In this document: piece after piece, positions 11,260 through 22,188 of the stretch | Layout of the letters: every line of letters begins with the position of its first letter | How positions within the stretch are numbered: position 1 is the stretch's first letter | NCBI RefSeq assembly: GCF_039555335.1 | Contig: NC_092628.1 | Location: 59,817,547 to 59,881,546 of the forward strand | Length of the DNA stretch: 64,000 bases | Origin: Amphiura filiformis | Lineage: Eukaryota; Echinodermata; Ophiuroidea; Amphilepidida; Amphiuridae | Reading direction: 5' to 3' | Program-made: the position numbers and the translations under genes | The notes under the pieces: generated by a model | What the model was told of the DNA's origin: nothing | Databases searched by the model: none | The model's input: only the letters and a program-made list of their open reading frames with translations

Positions 11260-12000
11260 TAACCTATATTGTTAGCTTACCGACTTGCTAGACAAGTCGA
11301 AATGCTTGAATGCATGAAACATCTCGATTGGTAAAATCACACAATTGATTGACAGCTCTTTATTGTGACTTTGATTGGTGTGATAGGCTTTTTGTGCATC
11401 CCTCACGTAAAAGTGTGAAATTTGGAAAATTGCAACCAGAAAGATCAACTTGGACTGGCCAATATTTTATTGTTAACTTACAAACGTAATCAGACTTTTT
11501 GACCCCTTCCCCTAATGAAAGCACTTTTGTTTGGAAATAGGATCTTACTTGTAATTCTGATTTTATTTACTTTTTAAAACCAGGAGATTTGTAGACCTGA
11601 TGTAAATGCATGGACACTAAGGCATGGTGCCCCACTCCCCAATTGTCATATAATAGCCTCTGTGAAAAATATTTGCCAGTGGCAAAAGTACACACTTTTC
11701 ATCGGCTCATCTGATTATAATTATTATAGTCCATGTAATCATGAAGTATTTTGAGCCATGTTGACATCTGCTAGTGCTAATGATCTCTTACTGTTAAAAT
11801 ACAATGAAAATGTGTGCACTGCATTATGATGAACCTGTTAAAGGAAGGTGATGTGATATTTGGAAAATCAAATTCTTTAAAACTCACATAACATAAAATG
11901 TTGTCCCTTACAAACAGTCCTGCAAAAAGAACATGTCAATGTTCCTTGTAAATATGACTAATTCCTTATGGAATTACTGACATTTATACAGCGTGATACT
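11260..12000. other. No gene seen
   Basis: AT-rich sequence without a recognisable exon or repeat boundary. Confidence 0.4.
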
Positions 12001-12118
12001 GGTAGTCTACAGTGTTTTAAATAATGATAATCATCATGATCATGTAATAAATTGATATCAAATAAGAAATCCTATTTTTCTCATTAACATATTCAAATTA
12101 GGAGTTCCAAATCGGTGT

Positions 12119-12228
12119 ATTTCCGAAGATATCATCAAAAAATTGCTGAATTAGTCTCAAACGTAGTATACCAAAGTCAAGACTAATTCAACAGTTTTTT
12201 GATGGTTTCTCTGGAAATATAGTGGTGG
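12119..12228. repeat. Imperfect hairpin, arms about 40 bp
   Basis: The arm with gatatcatcaaaaaattgctg and ttagtct is followed by its imperfect complement agactaa, ttcaacagttttttgatggt. The loop is about 25 bp. It lies downstream of UBE2S relative to that gene's direction. Most likely a small transposon remnant; a structured RNA is possible but unsupported. Confidence 0.5.
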
Positions 12229-12691
12229 GGTGAGGATGTCAATCACTTTACCCACCCATCTTATCTGACTTTTTTTTCACTACATACATTTTTACACTTT
12301 GAAATTTTGTATAGAATGTTTGACACCTGTTGTTGTGAAAGTTACATGTATTGGGGTACAGGCTATTCATGTCCACTCAAGATTCTAAGCTTGTGCATCA
12401 TCACAAACATGTTTTTAGTGTGAAATCAAGGAACCATGTTTGAAATTGTAGCAGTGCAAAAGAATAATTGTGTGAACGTAACACTTTAACAGTACCTTAT
12501 TTATAATTATAATTACATAATTATAGCTGTATCTAAAAACAAAAAGGCAGCATTTTTGCAATTACTATTTCCTTGGGTTGACCTGATAAAATTGAGCATT
12601 CACCATAATAAACATACATACATTGCAATATATCTGTACACTGTATACCTAAATTTCATTCAGAAGAGGAATATTGAGCAATGGATCCCTC
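12229..12691. other. Presumed 3' UTR and downstream flank of UBE2S
   Basis: The region just 3' of the UBE2S stop on the minus strand. It is AT-rich, with no other open frame of note. I could not place a canonical AATAAA signal with confidence. Confidence 0.35.
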
Positions 12692-12979
12692 TCATAATCT
12701 TTTCAAAGTTCTTTTCTTGTCCTTCTTTTTCTTATCAACCTTCTTGTCACCCGCATGCTTTTTCGCTTGTGGTCCGCTACTCGAACTTGATGAGGACGTG
12801 GACGGGCACATATCGTCGAAATCTCGCACATCTTTTGATCCCCTGGGTGGTATTGCATGAATCTCGGTCATCATTTTTGCCCGTGTGAAGTAATCATCAT
12901 ACTGTTCAAGAAGGAGTTTGCCAGCCTCCTCATTGAGAGCTGACTCAGGGTTAGGATAAATGAGAAGGCATTTAATTGT
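12692..12979 (-). CDS. UBE2S: UBE2S terminal coding exon
   Basis: The acceptor tttccacag precedes ACA ATT AAA TGC, giving Thr-Ile-Lys-Cys in phase 0 after the previous exon's Leu-Leu-Leu. The exon has 95 codons plus TGA at 12692-12694. It encodes the end of the UBC fold ([19 protein letters not shown]), an ill-conserved linker with seven serines in a row, and the basic tail KKHAGDKK...KRTLKRL. The tail matches the part of UBE2S that binds acceptor ubiquitin and the anaphase-promoting complex. Confidence 0.93.
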   Translation of the reverse strand, partial: TIKCLLIYPNPESALNEEAGKLLLEQYDDYFTRAKMMTEIHAIPPRGSKDVRDFDDMCPSTSSSSSSSGPQAKKHAGDKKVDKKKKDKKRTLKRL

Positions 12980-15900
12980 CTGTGGAAAGAGAACACATAA
13001 CATAGAGCTGTTAGTACCAGTCTGAAAAATAAACTTTTTTTTTACAAATAAGCTATGTATAATAAGCTAAGCATGTCATCATGTACATAACATAACTGCA
13101 TCTTATGCCCTGGCACGTCTACAGGTAAATTTGAAATACATTGTATTCCCTGGTTCACAGGTAGAATTGATTTTAATATACAAGCCTTGAAATAAGCAGA
13201 CTGGAACCAGGAGCAATTTGTTTCGAACATTGCTCCTGGTTCACTGGGATTTTACAAGAACCAGGAGCAATTTTCAAATATTAAATTCTTTTCTGCATAC
13301 AATACAGCATACCAGCATGACTGCATCAAGTGCAAAACTGTAGTCAGGAGCAATTTATTTTAGAAAATTGCTCCTGGTTCATGTGAATTTTACAAGGACC
13401 AGGAGCAATTGGTGGCTGTACGAGAGCACATTTGCTCCCCGCGCCTGCTTATTTCAAGGCTTGTTAATATACCAACTTCAGTAATCCCGAATTGCCCGTC
13501 TTTCAGTCTTTTTATGTTATAATTTTGGAACCATCAAAACTTGTTTAAAACATCAAAGTGTGATGCATATCAATTGGCACTCCTGTTTCCTTGAGACAAT
13601 AATTATTATGCTACAATTCATATATATTCTTTTCTCAACATCATTTCACCCTGAAATAATTTGTAGAGCAGGGTTGGGGATGGGAGGCTGTTTAAAATTT
13701 TTAATCATAAATAATCCAACTTTTTCATAAATTGTGTTTTATTATATACTGAGACGGTACCTAACAATACAACATTCTGTTTCTACTAAATTTTGACTTG
13801 CATTGCTCCAGCACTATGTTATGGATGTCAGAAGTAAAACTATGAGTGGCCAATAGACATGCTTACTTTAAGTGACCACTGTTTATCAGTACCACTTTTG
13901 TTCATGTTATTGTTCACACCATCTACATGAAATATTTTCACAGGGGTTATGAGAAAAATAATGAACTTTCATTTGATACCAAAATCTGCATTTTTATGGG
14001 GGTAAAGTGGGAACTTCTGGCGGAACCTGATATGCCAACTTTGAAATCTAGTTTTCCGTACTCAAAAATGAAAAATCCGTATTTTTTGCACCCCAAAACC
14101 ATATTTTTGTAAATTTGTACCTTTTTTCTACAAATCTTGTGGATCTTGTGCTGTGACTTTTACAATGGAACTCCATCTTGCAGTGTCATCCTTAAACCGC
14201 TGTTTTCTTGCAGGTTTTTTTGTTATAGCTAGATGCCATTATTTAACATTTCTGGTGATCACACAAGTTGCAGTCCAACAGAAAATCAACTACACACATC
14301 AAGGACGGACATGTTTTTATTTATTGATGCTTCAGAGCAAACGTGAATAATGATACCCTTGTCACTGGGTTTTGCTCTATTGTCCTGTGTACATCTGTGG
14401 CGGTGATATCGTAGTGCTAACAATGACGCTGCCGAAATGCTTTGAGAGTTGAGAGTAGCTTGCCAATTGGTTGACAAGGCTAAATTTATTCACTTGTTTA
14501 CAATAGTCGTAACCAATCAAATGACAGCTCTATGTTACCACTAGGTTAAACTATATTGGTAGTCAATTCCAGCAGCAGTACCCATTTATCTTTTTGAGGC
14601 ATTAACTATCATTATTTTGTTCAAGATTCTCTAATTTTATACTGTTCAGGGGGGGCTTGGGGGAGGGGGCGTACTACCTTATTTGTCATGTTTATCGTAC
14701 GAAATACGACGAAACCGTACCGGTACCATTGGCATGTCTGCAACACTTTATGGCGATTTCATTACTTATATTTTTTTGAAGAGACATTCTACTTTAAAGG
14801 GGCATTTCGTGATCCACAGCCTCATCCCCCCACTTTTCCCAAAAAAAGTTGAGATTTTTACACCACTGGATACCTCTGGCTACATAATGTTTATGTACCA
14901 AATATTTCTTGCAGATTAATTCGCTTAGCAAAAATATCGCCAAATTTGAATTTCGTTCTGGTGCACCAGAACGAAATTACAACACATTGTCTATGGAGCA
15001 GTGTAAATACACATAATCATGCATAACTCGCAAACGCATAAAATCGGAATCAACTGAAATTTTGGAAATAAGCTTTTTTTCAGAGATATCTACTGAAAAA
15101 TGTCATAAAAAGAGGATGCTAGGATCATTTAAATCCTCCTTTAATTCAAATTTTCAAAATTTGGAATATTTCTCCATACCCAAAAAGTAAGTTCTTAACA
15201 ATACATGTAATATACCCCTTGCTTATTTTCACCCTCGGCTGGGTGCTAATATTTCATAAAATGGGTTTTTGTTCACTAGTAAGGTTTGGGCCTCATAAAA
15301 CAGCTGCATGAAATTGAAAGTATGGTATACTTCATACCATTGTATGAATCAACAAAAACATTGAGCACTAAGTTACTTACTAGTAATAGATGCTTGATGC
15401 CTAAATCTGACTTCCAATCTCTCTTTAGTGTGTTCACACAAATCTCCCCATTGTTGGCTACATTCGGATGAAATACTTTGGTGAGGAAAAAACCTTTCGG
15501 TGGAACACGTGGGAAATCTTTGCCGAGGACCAATTTCACTCTGAATTGACCACCTGCGTACGGTGTTCCAGCTGAAAAAAAGAAGAATCAGATATGGTGT
15601 TATTTTAACAAATATATATAAATTGCCAAAAAGTTGTAAACTTAAGGTGGTACTACACCCCCTGATAAATGTTGTAACTAATTTTGCATTTTTCTACACA
15701 CTGGTAACAAAGGTTATGTATATTATAGGGGCAAGGAATCCAATTACCTCACTGAAATTTCAATGATTCAAGACAAGTGGTTCATTATATATGTTAAGAA
15801 ATGAGGTACCGGTACATTCTAGTGGTACCTCTTTTCTTATCATAAATAACGTACTGCTTGTCTTGAGTCACTGAAATTGGATTCCTTGCACCTATAATAT

Positions 15901-17233
15901 ACATAACTCTTGTTACCAGTGTTTTATTATTTTTTGAGAAAAATGCAAAAATAGTCACAAATTTATCAAGGGATGTAGTACCACCTTAAATTGTTCACAT
16001 TTTTACATCATTCCACTCCACACAAGAAAGCTATATTTAAAACCATTTTGTTTTGATCCAAAAAAGGTAGGAAACAACGAAAGTTGAAAAGTATGGATTT
16101 TTAAATCAACTTCACACACATCCATTCCTGTCCCAGTGCCAGGCTGGCACAAATGAAGATTCCCACACTGGTCCAAACACCAATTATTAATCAATAATGT
16201 CGGGGGGGGGGGCACAATACACAGTGCGCTAACCGACTGTGCCACGGATTCACCTGCATTCGCACAGGAAATTTTAGAGCTTACATAATACCATCTTGGA
16301 GCCGGAGTTTCTTCAGCAGTTAGTTTGGTTCGCTCTTTCCAAACAAACAATGTTTGTGTGAATGAAGCGAAATCAAACAACAGTAGGAATTCCAATTGAA
16401 TGAACACAGCTTTCAAAAGCTGTAATCAACCCAACCGCGATCATATATCGTGTATTTCAAACTACAACGCAAACACACAACCATGGAAACAAGTGCGTTG
16501 GCATGGTTGGATTCACTTCCGTGTTACTCGCACACGCTGGCGTACATCTCGCAGAGTACGCAAAAAATGTCACGCTGTGTTAGGCTGAGTTCATTCAAAT
16601 GAAATTCCCACTGTAACTGTTGAGGAGACTATAATTAATTGCGATAAGCCTGCCCAGAAATCCAAAGTATTCATAAAGTGGTATACCACTATACAACTGT
16701 TTTTGCATGAATTCTCAGAAATACATTGACTTGGAGCATCACATTTCAGGATAGTAATGAGAAAAATATGATCTACATGTATTGTGTGATACTAAAAACT
16801 CATCAACAATGAAAAAAGTGGGGGTGGGGGGGGTATGATGGTGTCGATCGGGTTACAGACTTTTAAAGGTCCACAACCATTGGCCTGGTCAACGGTAGGT
16901 GACCTTGTCCTTAGATAGATCATACTCCTGTATGTATACTTGTCTGGACTTAGGTAGTGTCTGGACTGACATGCCCTGGGCCACATAACTCAATTATGTA
17001 GTTCATTATTCCAGATGTGGCGGTAGACCTTTAAGCATAATAGTCCTTAGAACCAAATGCGTAAATAAATAACTAAACAACACACCTGGTCCTTCAATTG
17101 TGGCTTGTATGTTGGTGATATCATCCTCACTGGGGTAAATCTTGACACCTTCTACTGGGTTGGAGCAAAGTTCACCTACTTCCTTGGCAACATTCCTGAT
17201 GACTTGTGGCGACAGATTTTCTACATTGGAACA
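12692..17233 (-). CDS. UBE2S: Ubiquitin-conjugating enzyme E2 S (three coding exons; initiator exon upstream)
   Basis: Joining 17086-17233, 15381-15571 and 12692-12979 on the minus strand gives one open frame of about 208 residues ending in TGA, close to the roughly 222 of human UBE2S. It begins Cys-Ser-Asn-Val-Glu-Asn-Leu and runs through the UBC fold: [28 protein letters not shown], the HPNV...GEICVN block with the catalytic cysteine, LKRDW, then [20 protein letters not shown]. After a serine-rich linker there is a lysine-rich tail ending Leu-Lys-Arg-Leu. In characterised animals UBE2S extends K11-linked ubiquitin chains on anaphase-promoting complex substrates, and the C-terminal LRRL-type peptide docks the E2 on the complex. 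Introns have GT-AG ends and frame-preserving phases. Nothing is broken. The initiator methionine is not in these exons. Confidence 0.93.
13181..13463. mobile_element. hAT-like MITE with perfect 8-bp target duplication
   Basis: The inverted ends CAAGCCTTGAAATAAGCAG (left) and the complement of ctgcttatttcaaggcttg (right) are flanked by TTAATATA on both sides (13173-13180 and 13464-13471). An 8-bp duplication is the hAT signature. The interior is four or more copies of the word accaggagcaat in both orientations. It sits inside a UBE2S intron and should be spliced out. Confidence 0.88.
14949..14978. repeat. 30-bp perfect palindrome in a UBE2S intron
   Basis: AATTTCGTTCTGGTG followed immediately by its exact complement CACCAGAACGAAATT. 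There is no loop. It could be a protein-binding dyad, a cruciform-forming site or the residue of a tiny element. Confidence 0.9.
15381..15571 (-). CDS. UBE2S: UBE2S middle exon with catalytic cysteine
   Basis: The acceptor tttttttcag precedes CT GGA ACA CCG, completing the glycine-rich [11 protein letters not shown] turn; the donor is gtaagtaac. The 191-bp exon carries [19 protein letters not shown], then [19 protein letters not shown] with the active-site Cys, which bonds ubiquitin as a thioester. It ends at LGIKHLLL. Confidence 0.95.
15642..15989. mobile_element. TTAA MITE (piggyBac/Kolobok-like), copy 1
   Basis: Begins and ends with TTAA. The inverted ends read TTAAGGTGGTACTACACCCC and TTAAGGTGGTACTACATCCC. 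The arms are complementary almost to the centre (ggggcaaggaatccaatt block). Related copies are at 48989 and 49531. TTAA duplication is shared by piggyBac and Kolobok elements; this copy has no coding region. Confidence 0.85.
16386..16608. mobile_element. Short TIR element, GAAWTYCAATTGAATKAACACAG family, copy 1
   Basis: The left end ggaattccaattgaatgaac is complementary to the right end (gttcattcaaatgaaattcc). A second copy with the same tips lies at 48238-48566. The interiors differ in detail. No clear target duplication. Confidence 0.6.
17086..17233 (-). CDS. UBE2S: UBE2S first recognisable coding exon
   Basis: The acceptor ctcttgcag precedes TGT TCC AAT GTA GAA AAT; the donor is GGACCAG|gtgtgt. 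It encodes [20 protein letters not shown], then [18 protein letters not shown], then [11 protein letters not shown], aligning with the start of animal UBE2S (which begins Met-Asn-Ser-Asn-Val-Glu-Asn). A TTG just upstream belongs to the splice acceptor, so the real ATG must be in a preceding exon. Confidence 0.92.
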
Positions 17234-17334
17234 CTGCAAGAGAATTGATCAAAACAGTGATTTGAAAATTATTTACCTATGAGGCTATTAATTATACATA
17301 ATTTAAATTTAAAAAGATTAAATAAAGATGGGAC

Positions 17335-17800
17335 ATACCATTTAGGAATGAAAGGTGAATTCAAATTTGCAAACAAACCGCATCATTTTATATATCAAAT
17401 TAAAGCCCTTGACTTGAGTAAAGAAAGCCAATTTAACTGAAAACCGTTTTGTCATAGCACTTTCCGTAGCAAAGTTACATCTTATCAAAGATTGACTTTC
17501 ATCAAAAATATTCAGCCAACATTTAATGCATCAATTTAACAACAAAACAGCATAGTCTCATGATAGTGCAGCTTTTCTATGTGGAACTGCTATCACAATC
17601 CCTCTAAAATTCCATGTGCGATTCTCTCATCACAAAAATAAATCATATATTTGGGTCAAGTGAAGTATACATGTAGACAACATGTACATGTAGGTTTCCT
17701 TGACAAATCTTTTCTGTTAAATTTCTATATAGTAAATATGTATTGTGTTTGGGCCCCAGTTTAGGCCAATTTGGCTGACTAGCAAATGTGTTTTAAACTA
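17335..17800 (-). repeat. Dispersed repeat R4, copy 1 (about 460 bp)
   Basis: Reverse complement of 53465-53935 over nearly the whole length. Shared blocks include tcaagtgaagtata, caaagattgactttcatca and aggccaatttggctgactag. No inverted ends seen. Confidence 0.8.
17339..17341 (-). CDS. UBE2S: Candidate UBE2S initiator exon end (ATG directly at a GT donor)
   Basis: On the minus strand the sequence reads aaATG|gtatgtcc. Splicing this ATG to the acceptor at 17234 would give Met-Cys-Ser-Asn-Val-Glu-Asn, the same length as the usual start, across a 105-bp intron. Against it: the sequence upstream of the ATG belongs to a dispersed repeat (17335-17795), which would make the 5' UTR repeat-derived. 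Transcript evidence is needed to choose. Confidence 0.35.
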
Positions 17801-17994
17801 AAGGTTTGCCTTTCATACATGTACCTACAACATTTAGAATAAAAATTCTCCCAAAATCTGCCCATTTTTTAAATTGTAAATTCCATACACAGGGATATGT
17901 CCTCTAACTTTTTCTAATGATACGGTACCATCTTGAATTCATTTTGGATTTGTTGTGAAGACATAATATGTACATTATTATAAAATAAATGTAC

Positions 17995-18090
17995 AGCATA
18001 AATCACTTTCAAAACGAGCGTGCATCAAGCAATTGTGCTACAGTTACACGAAAGTTTTTCGGAGTTTGCAATCACCGGAATGTTTTGCAT
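17995..18090 (+). repeat. Short shared box R5, copy 1
   Basis: The stretch with taaatcac, aacgagcgtgcatcaagc, tgtgctac and ggagtttgcaatcacc resembles 33060-33140 (same order, same strand). Its role is unknown. Confidence 0.5.
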
Positions 18091-18509
18091 TTGGCGATCT
18101 TTTCCTTTAGACCACACTCGCTATATAGGGACTAGGGGTGTCTACGTTTACACGTTTCATGTTTTTAACCGACCGTAAAATGCACTATCCGCTTAGGAAA
18201 ATCACTAACCGCTTAAACGTTAAAAACTTAATGAAAAAAATAAATATTTTTCGCGACTTTAGAGAACCACTGGACGGACCTACCGTATTGCCTGTAATAA
18301 ACGCCCGGAAGCGTTGCATTTTTCCAAAAGGGCATTTTATTGATAATCAATTGAAAAAAGTGAAAAAAACTTTAAAATTGGGTTAAATTTCCCGATGGTG
18401 CTCCTGTAGAAAGGAGGGATTTACAAGTACCTAATATAATGGCGGCGGCGGCCACAGAACAGCGTGGTTAATGATATTTTCGTGGTAAATACAACAAATT
18501 TACACATAC

Positions 18510-18864
18510 CCCGTTTACATTGGGCAAAAGTCGTAATCGACTTAATTAATTCGTTTAGTGGATGTTTACACTGATCGGCTTGATTCGATTTCAAATTCGC
18601 ATTCACGAATATCGAATTCGTTTGTTACCAATGGTAACGGCAGGTAAATACGAATTCAACAACGTGTTCGTTTACATTAGCAAAAAGTCGTAATTAATGA
18701 CGACTTATTCGAATTCACTTGAAATGAATGATACAAGTCATCATTGGAATTACGACTTTTGAATTACGATTAATTACGACTGTACCTGTTTACACGTATG
18801 ATACGAATTAAGTCGATTACGACTAAAGTGAATTCGATTACGACTTTCGCCCAATGTAAACGGG
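18510..18864. mobile_element. TIR element built of attacgact/gaattcg words
   Basis: The ends CCCGTTTACATTGGGC and its complement are perfect over 16 bp. The 355-bp interior is mostly permutations of gtcgtaatcgac, attacgact and gaattcg on both strands. It is inserted in the 18135-19544 element. Confidence 0.75.
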
Positions 18865-19130
18865 TTAACAGTCTGTAAGTGCATCATCAAGTAATAATCT
18901 GGTGAAATTCTACCATAATTAGGCAATGAAATGGATGGAAGTTTGAGTTGTAGTAGGTTTTGTCACACTTTTGTCCATGCAATTGAATTTAGCGATCGTC
19001 AATGACATTACTGATGCAAGTTTCAAGCTTACTCATAGTCAAACGCATGAACGATATGGCATAGAATTTGGAAATGTTTGCATTTTTGTCAATTTTTTTT
19101 TTTTAAAGATTTTTTTTACAGTACATAGTA

Positions 19131-19471
19131 CCGTATTTCGTCAAATAGTCGCCCGCCCTCAAATAAACGCCCCCCACCACTTTTTTCAACCAAGATGTTT
19201 CAAAAATGCCGATATTTCCATGCTATCTTGTGTAGTAAGCTTACCAAGTTGCCCACATGGTCGATAATAGCGTCAATAATTGGCGAAAATCTGGATTGGA
19301 AATCCGGAAGTGAACCAGAAGTCAGTGTTTCTAGTTCATAGTTCATCATTTTAGCGTGAGTTTTAAGTTTACCTAATGATTTTAACGGCAATTATCGTTT
19401 TTTGAATAAATGCCCCCCCCCCCCTTGGGAAAATGTAATGCCCCCGGGGGCGTTTATTTGACAAAATACGG
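19131..19471. mobile_element. TA-flanked MITE with ccgtattt tips
   Basis: The left end CCGTATTTCGTCAAATAG and the right end complement CCGTATTTTGTCAAATAAAC match. TA flanks both sides (19129-19130 and 19472-19473). Next to the tips are ataaacgccccc phrases. A partial relative with 'taataaacgcccgg' lies near 18296. Structure fits a Tc1/mariner-like MITE. Confidence 0.7.
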
Positions 19472-19559
19472 TACGTTTACACGGTTAACCGACCGGATTG
19501 TGATCCGTTTAAACGGTTAGACAAATAACCGTTAATTTACACCCTATAGGGACTAAATT

Positions 19560-20185
19560 ATTACTTTTGCATAGATCTATTCAATTTTTAAGGTTTACTT
19601 TTGAATCAAGATTAAATAGTCGCCAAACACTTTGAAGTCAAGGTTTACAATGTACATTGGAAGGAGGGCGGGCTTCGATAAATGAATAGATTTCTCCATA
19701 GTCCACTTGCCCATTTACATGTATATGCATAGTTAAAACACTGATTTAATTAATTTGTGCACAATTGATAGATTTTCACATCTGATCTTTTTAGTCACCG
19801 TACTCCCTCTGTTTGTTGGCTTCCCAAGTGGACTACCGTACGTACCGTATTTACTTTCGATTGCGGTTTGTGGTTAACAAGTTTAACATGGTTGTCTAGT
19901 CTATGGATGAGATTGTCGGATTTCTGGCCTACTAAAATTGGCCATGATGTACGCATCTTTAAATGGATCTGGTTTGTGATTGGTCGCCCAGATCTTGTTA
20001 TGGTTTAAATCCTCCGGGCATGTGGCATTACCATTGATGACTACATTTTGTACACAACTATGCGGCGCTTTGTGTACTACAGGCTTTGCACGTACACAGG
20101 CTTTGTGAGTGCCTTAAATTGGATTGATAAACAAGTATGATTGACAGTGTGTGTTAGGACTAAGTCCCCGGTCAAAGTCCTGTTA
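19560..20185. other. No gene seen
   Basis: AT-rich sequence. A short run of GT-rich text near 20040-20100 (ctttgtgtactacaggctttgcacg) is not recognised. Confidence 0.4.
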
Positions 20186-20188
20186 ACT

Positions 20189-21106
20189 AGAGCGGTTACC
20201 GCACCATAGCTGAACCATGGGGCTTTGGCAGTATATTGTGGTACATGTATATATCACCCCTTTATGACCCCTTAATGACCTTAAATGAATTTTAAAATAT
20301 GTTAAACATGTTTAGAATGTCATAGAGATCATTGCATTTAAATTTCAGCTCAATTGAAGCATTTTTGGAAACTTGACCTTTGACCCCTTTATGACCCCTT
20401 AATGACCTTAAATGAATATTAAATTATTTTAAACATGTTTAGAATGTCATAAGGATCATTGCATTTAAATTTCAGCTCAATTGGAGCATTTTGAAAACTT
20501 GACCTTTGACCCTTTATGACCCCTTAATGACCTTAAAGGAATATTAAATTATTTTAAACATGTTTAGAATGTCATACGGATCATTGCATTTAAATTTCAG
20601 CTCAATTGAACCATTTTGAAAACTTGACCTTTGACCCTTTATTGACCCCTTAATGACCTTAAATGAATTTTAAAATATTTTAAACATGTTTAGAATGTCT
20701 TAAAGATTATTGCATTTAAATATCAGCTCAATTGGAGCATTTTTGAAATCTTGACCTTTGACCCTTTATGACCCCTTAATGACCTTAAATTGATATTAAA
20801 ATATTTTAAACATGTTTAGAATGTCATAAGGATCATTGCATAAAAATTTCAGCTTAATTGGAGCATTTTTGGTTAAAATGACCTTCTTTGACCCCTGTGA
20901 CCCCTTGGATGACCTCTGACGTTAGGAAATATTTTTATCATATTCTTTACTTCTTTCTCTTTCATTTGACACCACTTGGGGGTTCATACCTTCGTGGCCT
21001 TTAGAGATATGTCCATTTTAGACCAAATGGTTGGTAAGTAAGTAAGTAAGCAAGTAAGTAACATACACTAATATAGGCTGATACCATTTCATGGTTCAGC
21101 AAAAAT
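20189..21106 (-). mobile_element. Helentron-like non-autonomous element H1, copy 1
   Basis: The left end (3' end on the minus strand) has the hairpin GCGGTTACCGC followed on that strand by tct. The right end has catggttcagcaaaaa. Near both ends lies the word gctgaaccatg in opposite orientation. Between them are five 120-130-bp tandem repeats and a TAAG microsatellite (about 21033-21060). A second copy at 38694-39406 has the same parts in the same order. Terminal hairpin, subterminal inverted repeat, central tandem array and microsatellite together resemble Helentron/INE-type elements. No coding region. Confidence 0.6.
20255..20890 (+). repeat. Tandem array, about 120-130-bp unit, five copies
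   Basis: Units begin cctttatgaccccttaatga and pass through aaacatgtttagaatgtcat and tttcagctcaattg. Each junction carries tgacctttgaccc, a direct repeat of nuclear-receptor-like half-sites with one-base spacing. Confidence 0.9.
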
Positions 21107-21294
21107 ATAAATAAAAAAGGACATAAACAAGATAGAACTACATTGTAAGCACATCACTGATGAGTGATGATGACGTGCAATTCAATATAGAATATGTGCG
21201 CACGTGGGCACCATATGCCTGATAAAACACTATATTACTAGAGTGATGGGCTATCATGGGCTATATCCAAGCGATGACGGTACAGGTCGGTATA

Positions 21295-21495
21295 GAGGCC
21301 GTCAGCGTGACGTCATATGCCGCCATCTTGTGGGTACACGCTGTGATGGTCGTTCGATCTCCGTGCGTGAGCAGCAAAATCACCGAGTTGATGCGTGAGA
21401 TCAGGTGCGTGGCAAGCTGCGCCCTGCGCGTAGTGTCCGACGCATGAACACACAGATCATTTGTACCCACAAGATGGCGAAAGGCTGACGGCCTC
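21295..21495. mobile_element. GC-rich MITE, TA-flanked
   Basis: The ends GAGGCCGTCAGC and its complement GCTGACGGCCTC are perfect. Inner arms share ccgccatcttgtgggtac and its near complement. TA lies on both sides. The 201-bp element is clearly more GC-rich than its surroundings. The open frames on both strands are shadows. Confidence 0.75.
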
Positions 21496-21499
21496 TATT

Positions 21500-21960
21500 G
21501 TCAGATACAATTTTCAATATATCATCTGTGAGAGGCAAATCAGGCAATTCAATTGTTTAAAAAAGCAAGAACTGGTAGTTTAGTTAAATTAAATTTGAAA
21601 TAACTTCCGTAGATTCATTTATTTATTTAGTAATTATATTAATTATTTGTACTGTGAGATGAAAATATTTGTGTAGGGTCCTACATTGTACCTGGTACAG
21701 TTTATTGTTTCAAACAGGATCATGGCAAATTCTGATAAAAAAAAAAGCAAAAGGAAGCAAAATATAATCTCAAAATTTATGAGATTTATTAAATTACTTT
21801 TTGTTTTTATAAATGCTTAAAAATGGACAATCGAATAGAAATGAATGGAAAATGATCAGAAATGAACATATTTGTTTTCAAGTCCAGTACAATCTGTGTT
21901 TTCAATGTCTGGATCAACATAAATATACTGTTCCTGCCACTACCTGAAATTATTAGTCCT
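21500..21960. other. No gene seen
   Basis: AT-rich, with an A run at about 21739. Nothing recognisable. Confidence 0.4.
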
Positions 21961-21987
21961 TCAATGTCTGGATCATAATGCTGTGCC

Positions 21988-22152
21988 CAGGGTTACCAAA
22001 AACTTTCAGCATAAATCTAAAAGTCACCCAATTTTTCTCTTAACCAGTGGTTTCTTATCTATAGGACTGAAAATTGTCAAAAGTTGTGGGTGAAATCTCA
22101 AAGTCGCCAATTTGGGCTACAAATGTACCATTTCGCAAGTTTGGCAACCCTG
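21988..22152. mobile_element. hAT-like MITE, CAGGGTTgCCAAA tips, copy 1
   Basis: The ends CAGGGTTACCAAA and TTTGGCAACCCTG are inverted repeats. The flanks tgctgtgc (left) and tgctgtcc (right) match in 7 of 8 bases, allowing one-base uncertainty at the left tip. The copy at 22189-22245 is a shortened duplicate. Confidence 0.65.
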
Positions 22153-22188
22153 TGCTGTCCTTCAATGTCTGGATCATAATGTTGTGCC

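Larger units (their letters stand above)
12980..15380 (-). other. UBE2S intron between catalytic and terminal exons
   Basis: About 2.4 kb. The donor reads CTATTACTA|gtaagt and the acceptor tttccacag|ACA. It contains the hAT-like MITE at 13181-13463 and the 30-bp palindrome at 14949-14978. The rest (13470-14940, 14980-15380) shows no gene or clear repeat. Confidence 0.85.
15572..17085 (-). other. UBE2S intron before the catalytic exon
   Basis: About 1.5 kb between donor GGACCAG|gtgtgt and acceptor tttcag|CTGG. It contains the TTAA MITE at 15642-15989, the TIR element at 16386-16608, G-runs at about 16201 and 16820, and nothing else recognisable. Confidence 0.85.
18135..19544. mobile_element. 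1.4-kb TIR element flanked by tatagggacta
   Basis: GGGGTGTCTACGTTTACACG at the left and the complement of gttaatttacaccc at the right form degenerate inverted ends (GGGTGT tips). The 11-bp word tatagggacta sits directly outside both (18124-18134 and 19545-19555), which fits a target duplication of about 8-11 bp. The subterminal regions repeat aaccgttt/cggttaac words. The element holds two younger insertions, at 18510-18864 and 19131-19471. No transposase was seen. Confidence 0.7.

Noticed and set aside
12692-13003. Start of the UBE2S terminal exon at the methionine near 13003
   Set aside because: That methionine is in the intron; the tttccacag acceptor and alignment to the family place the exon start at 12979.
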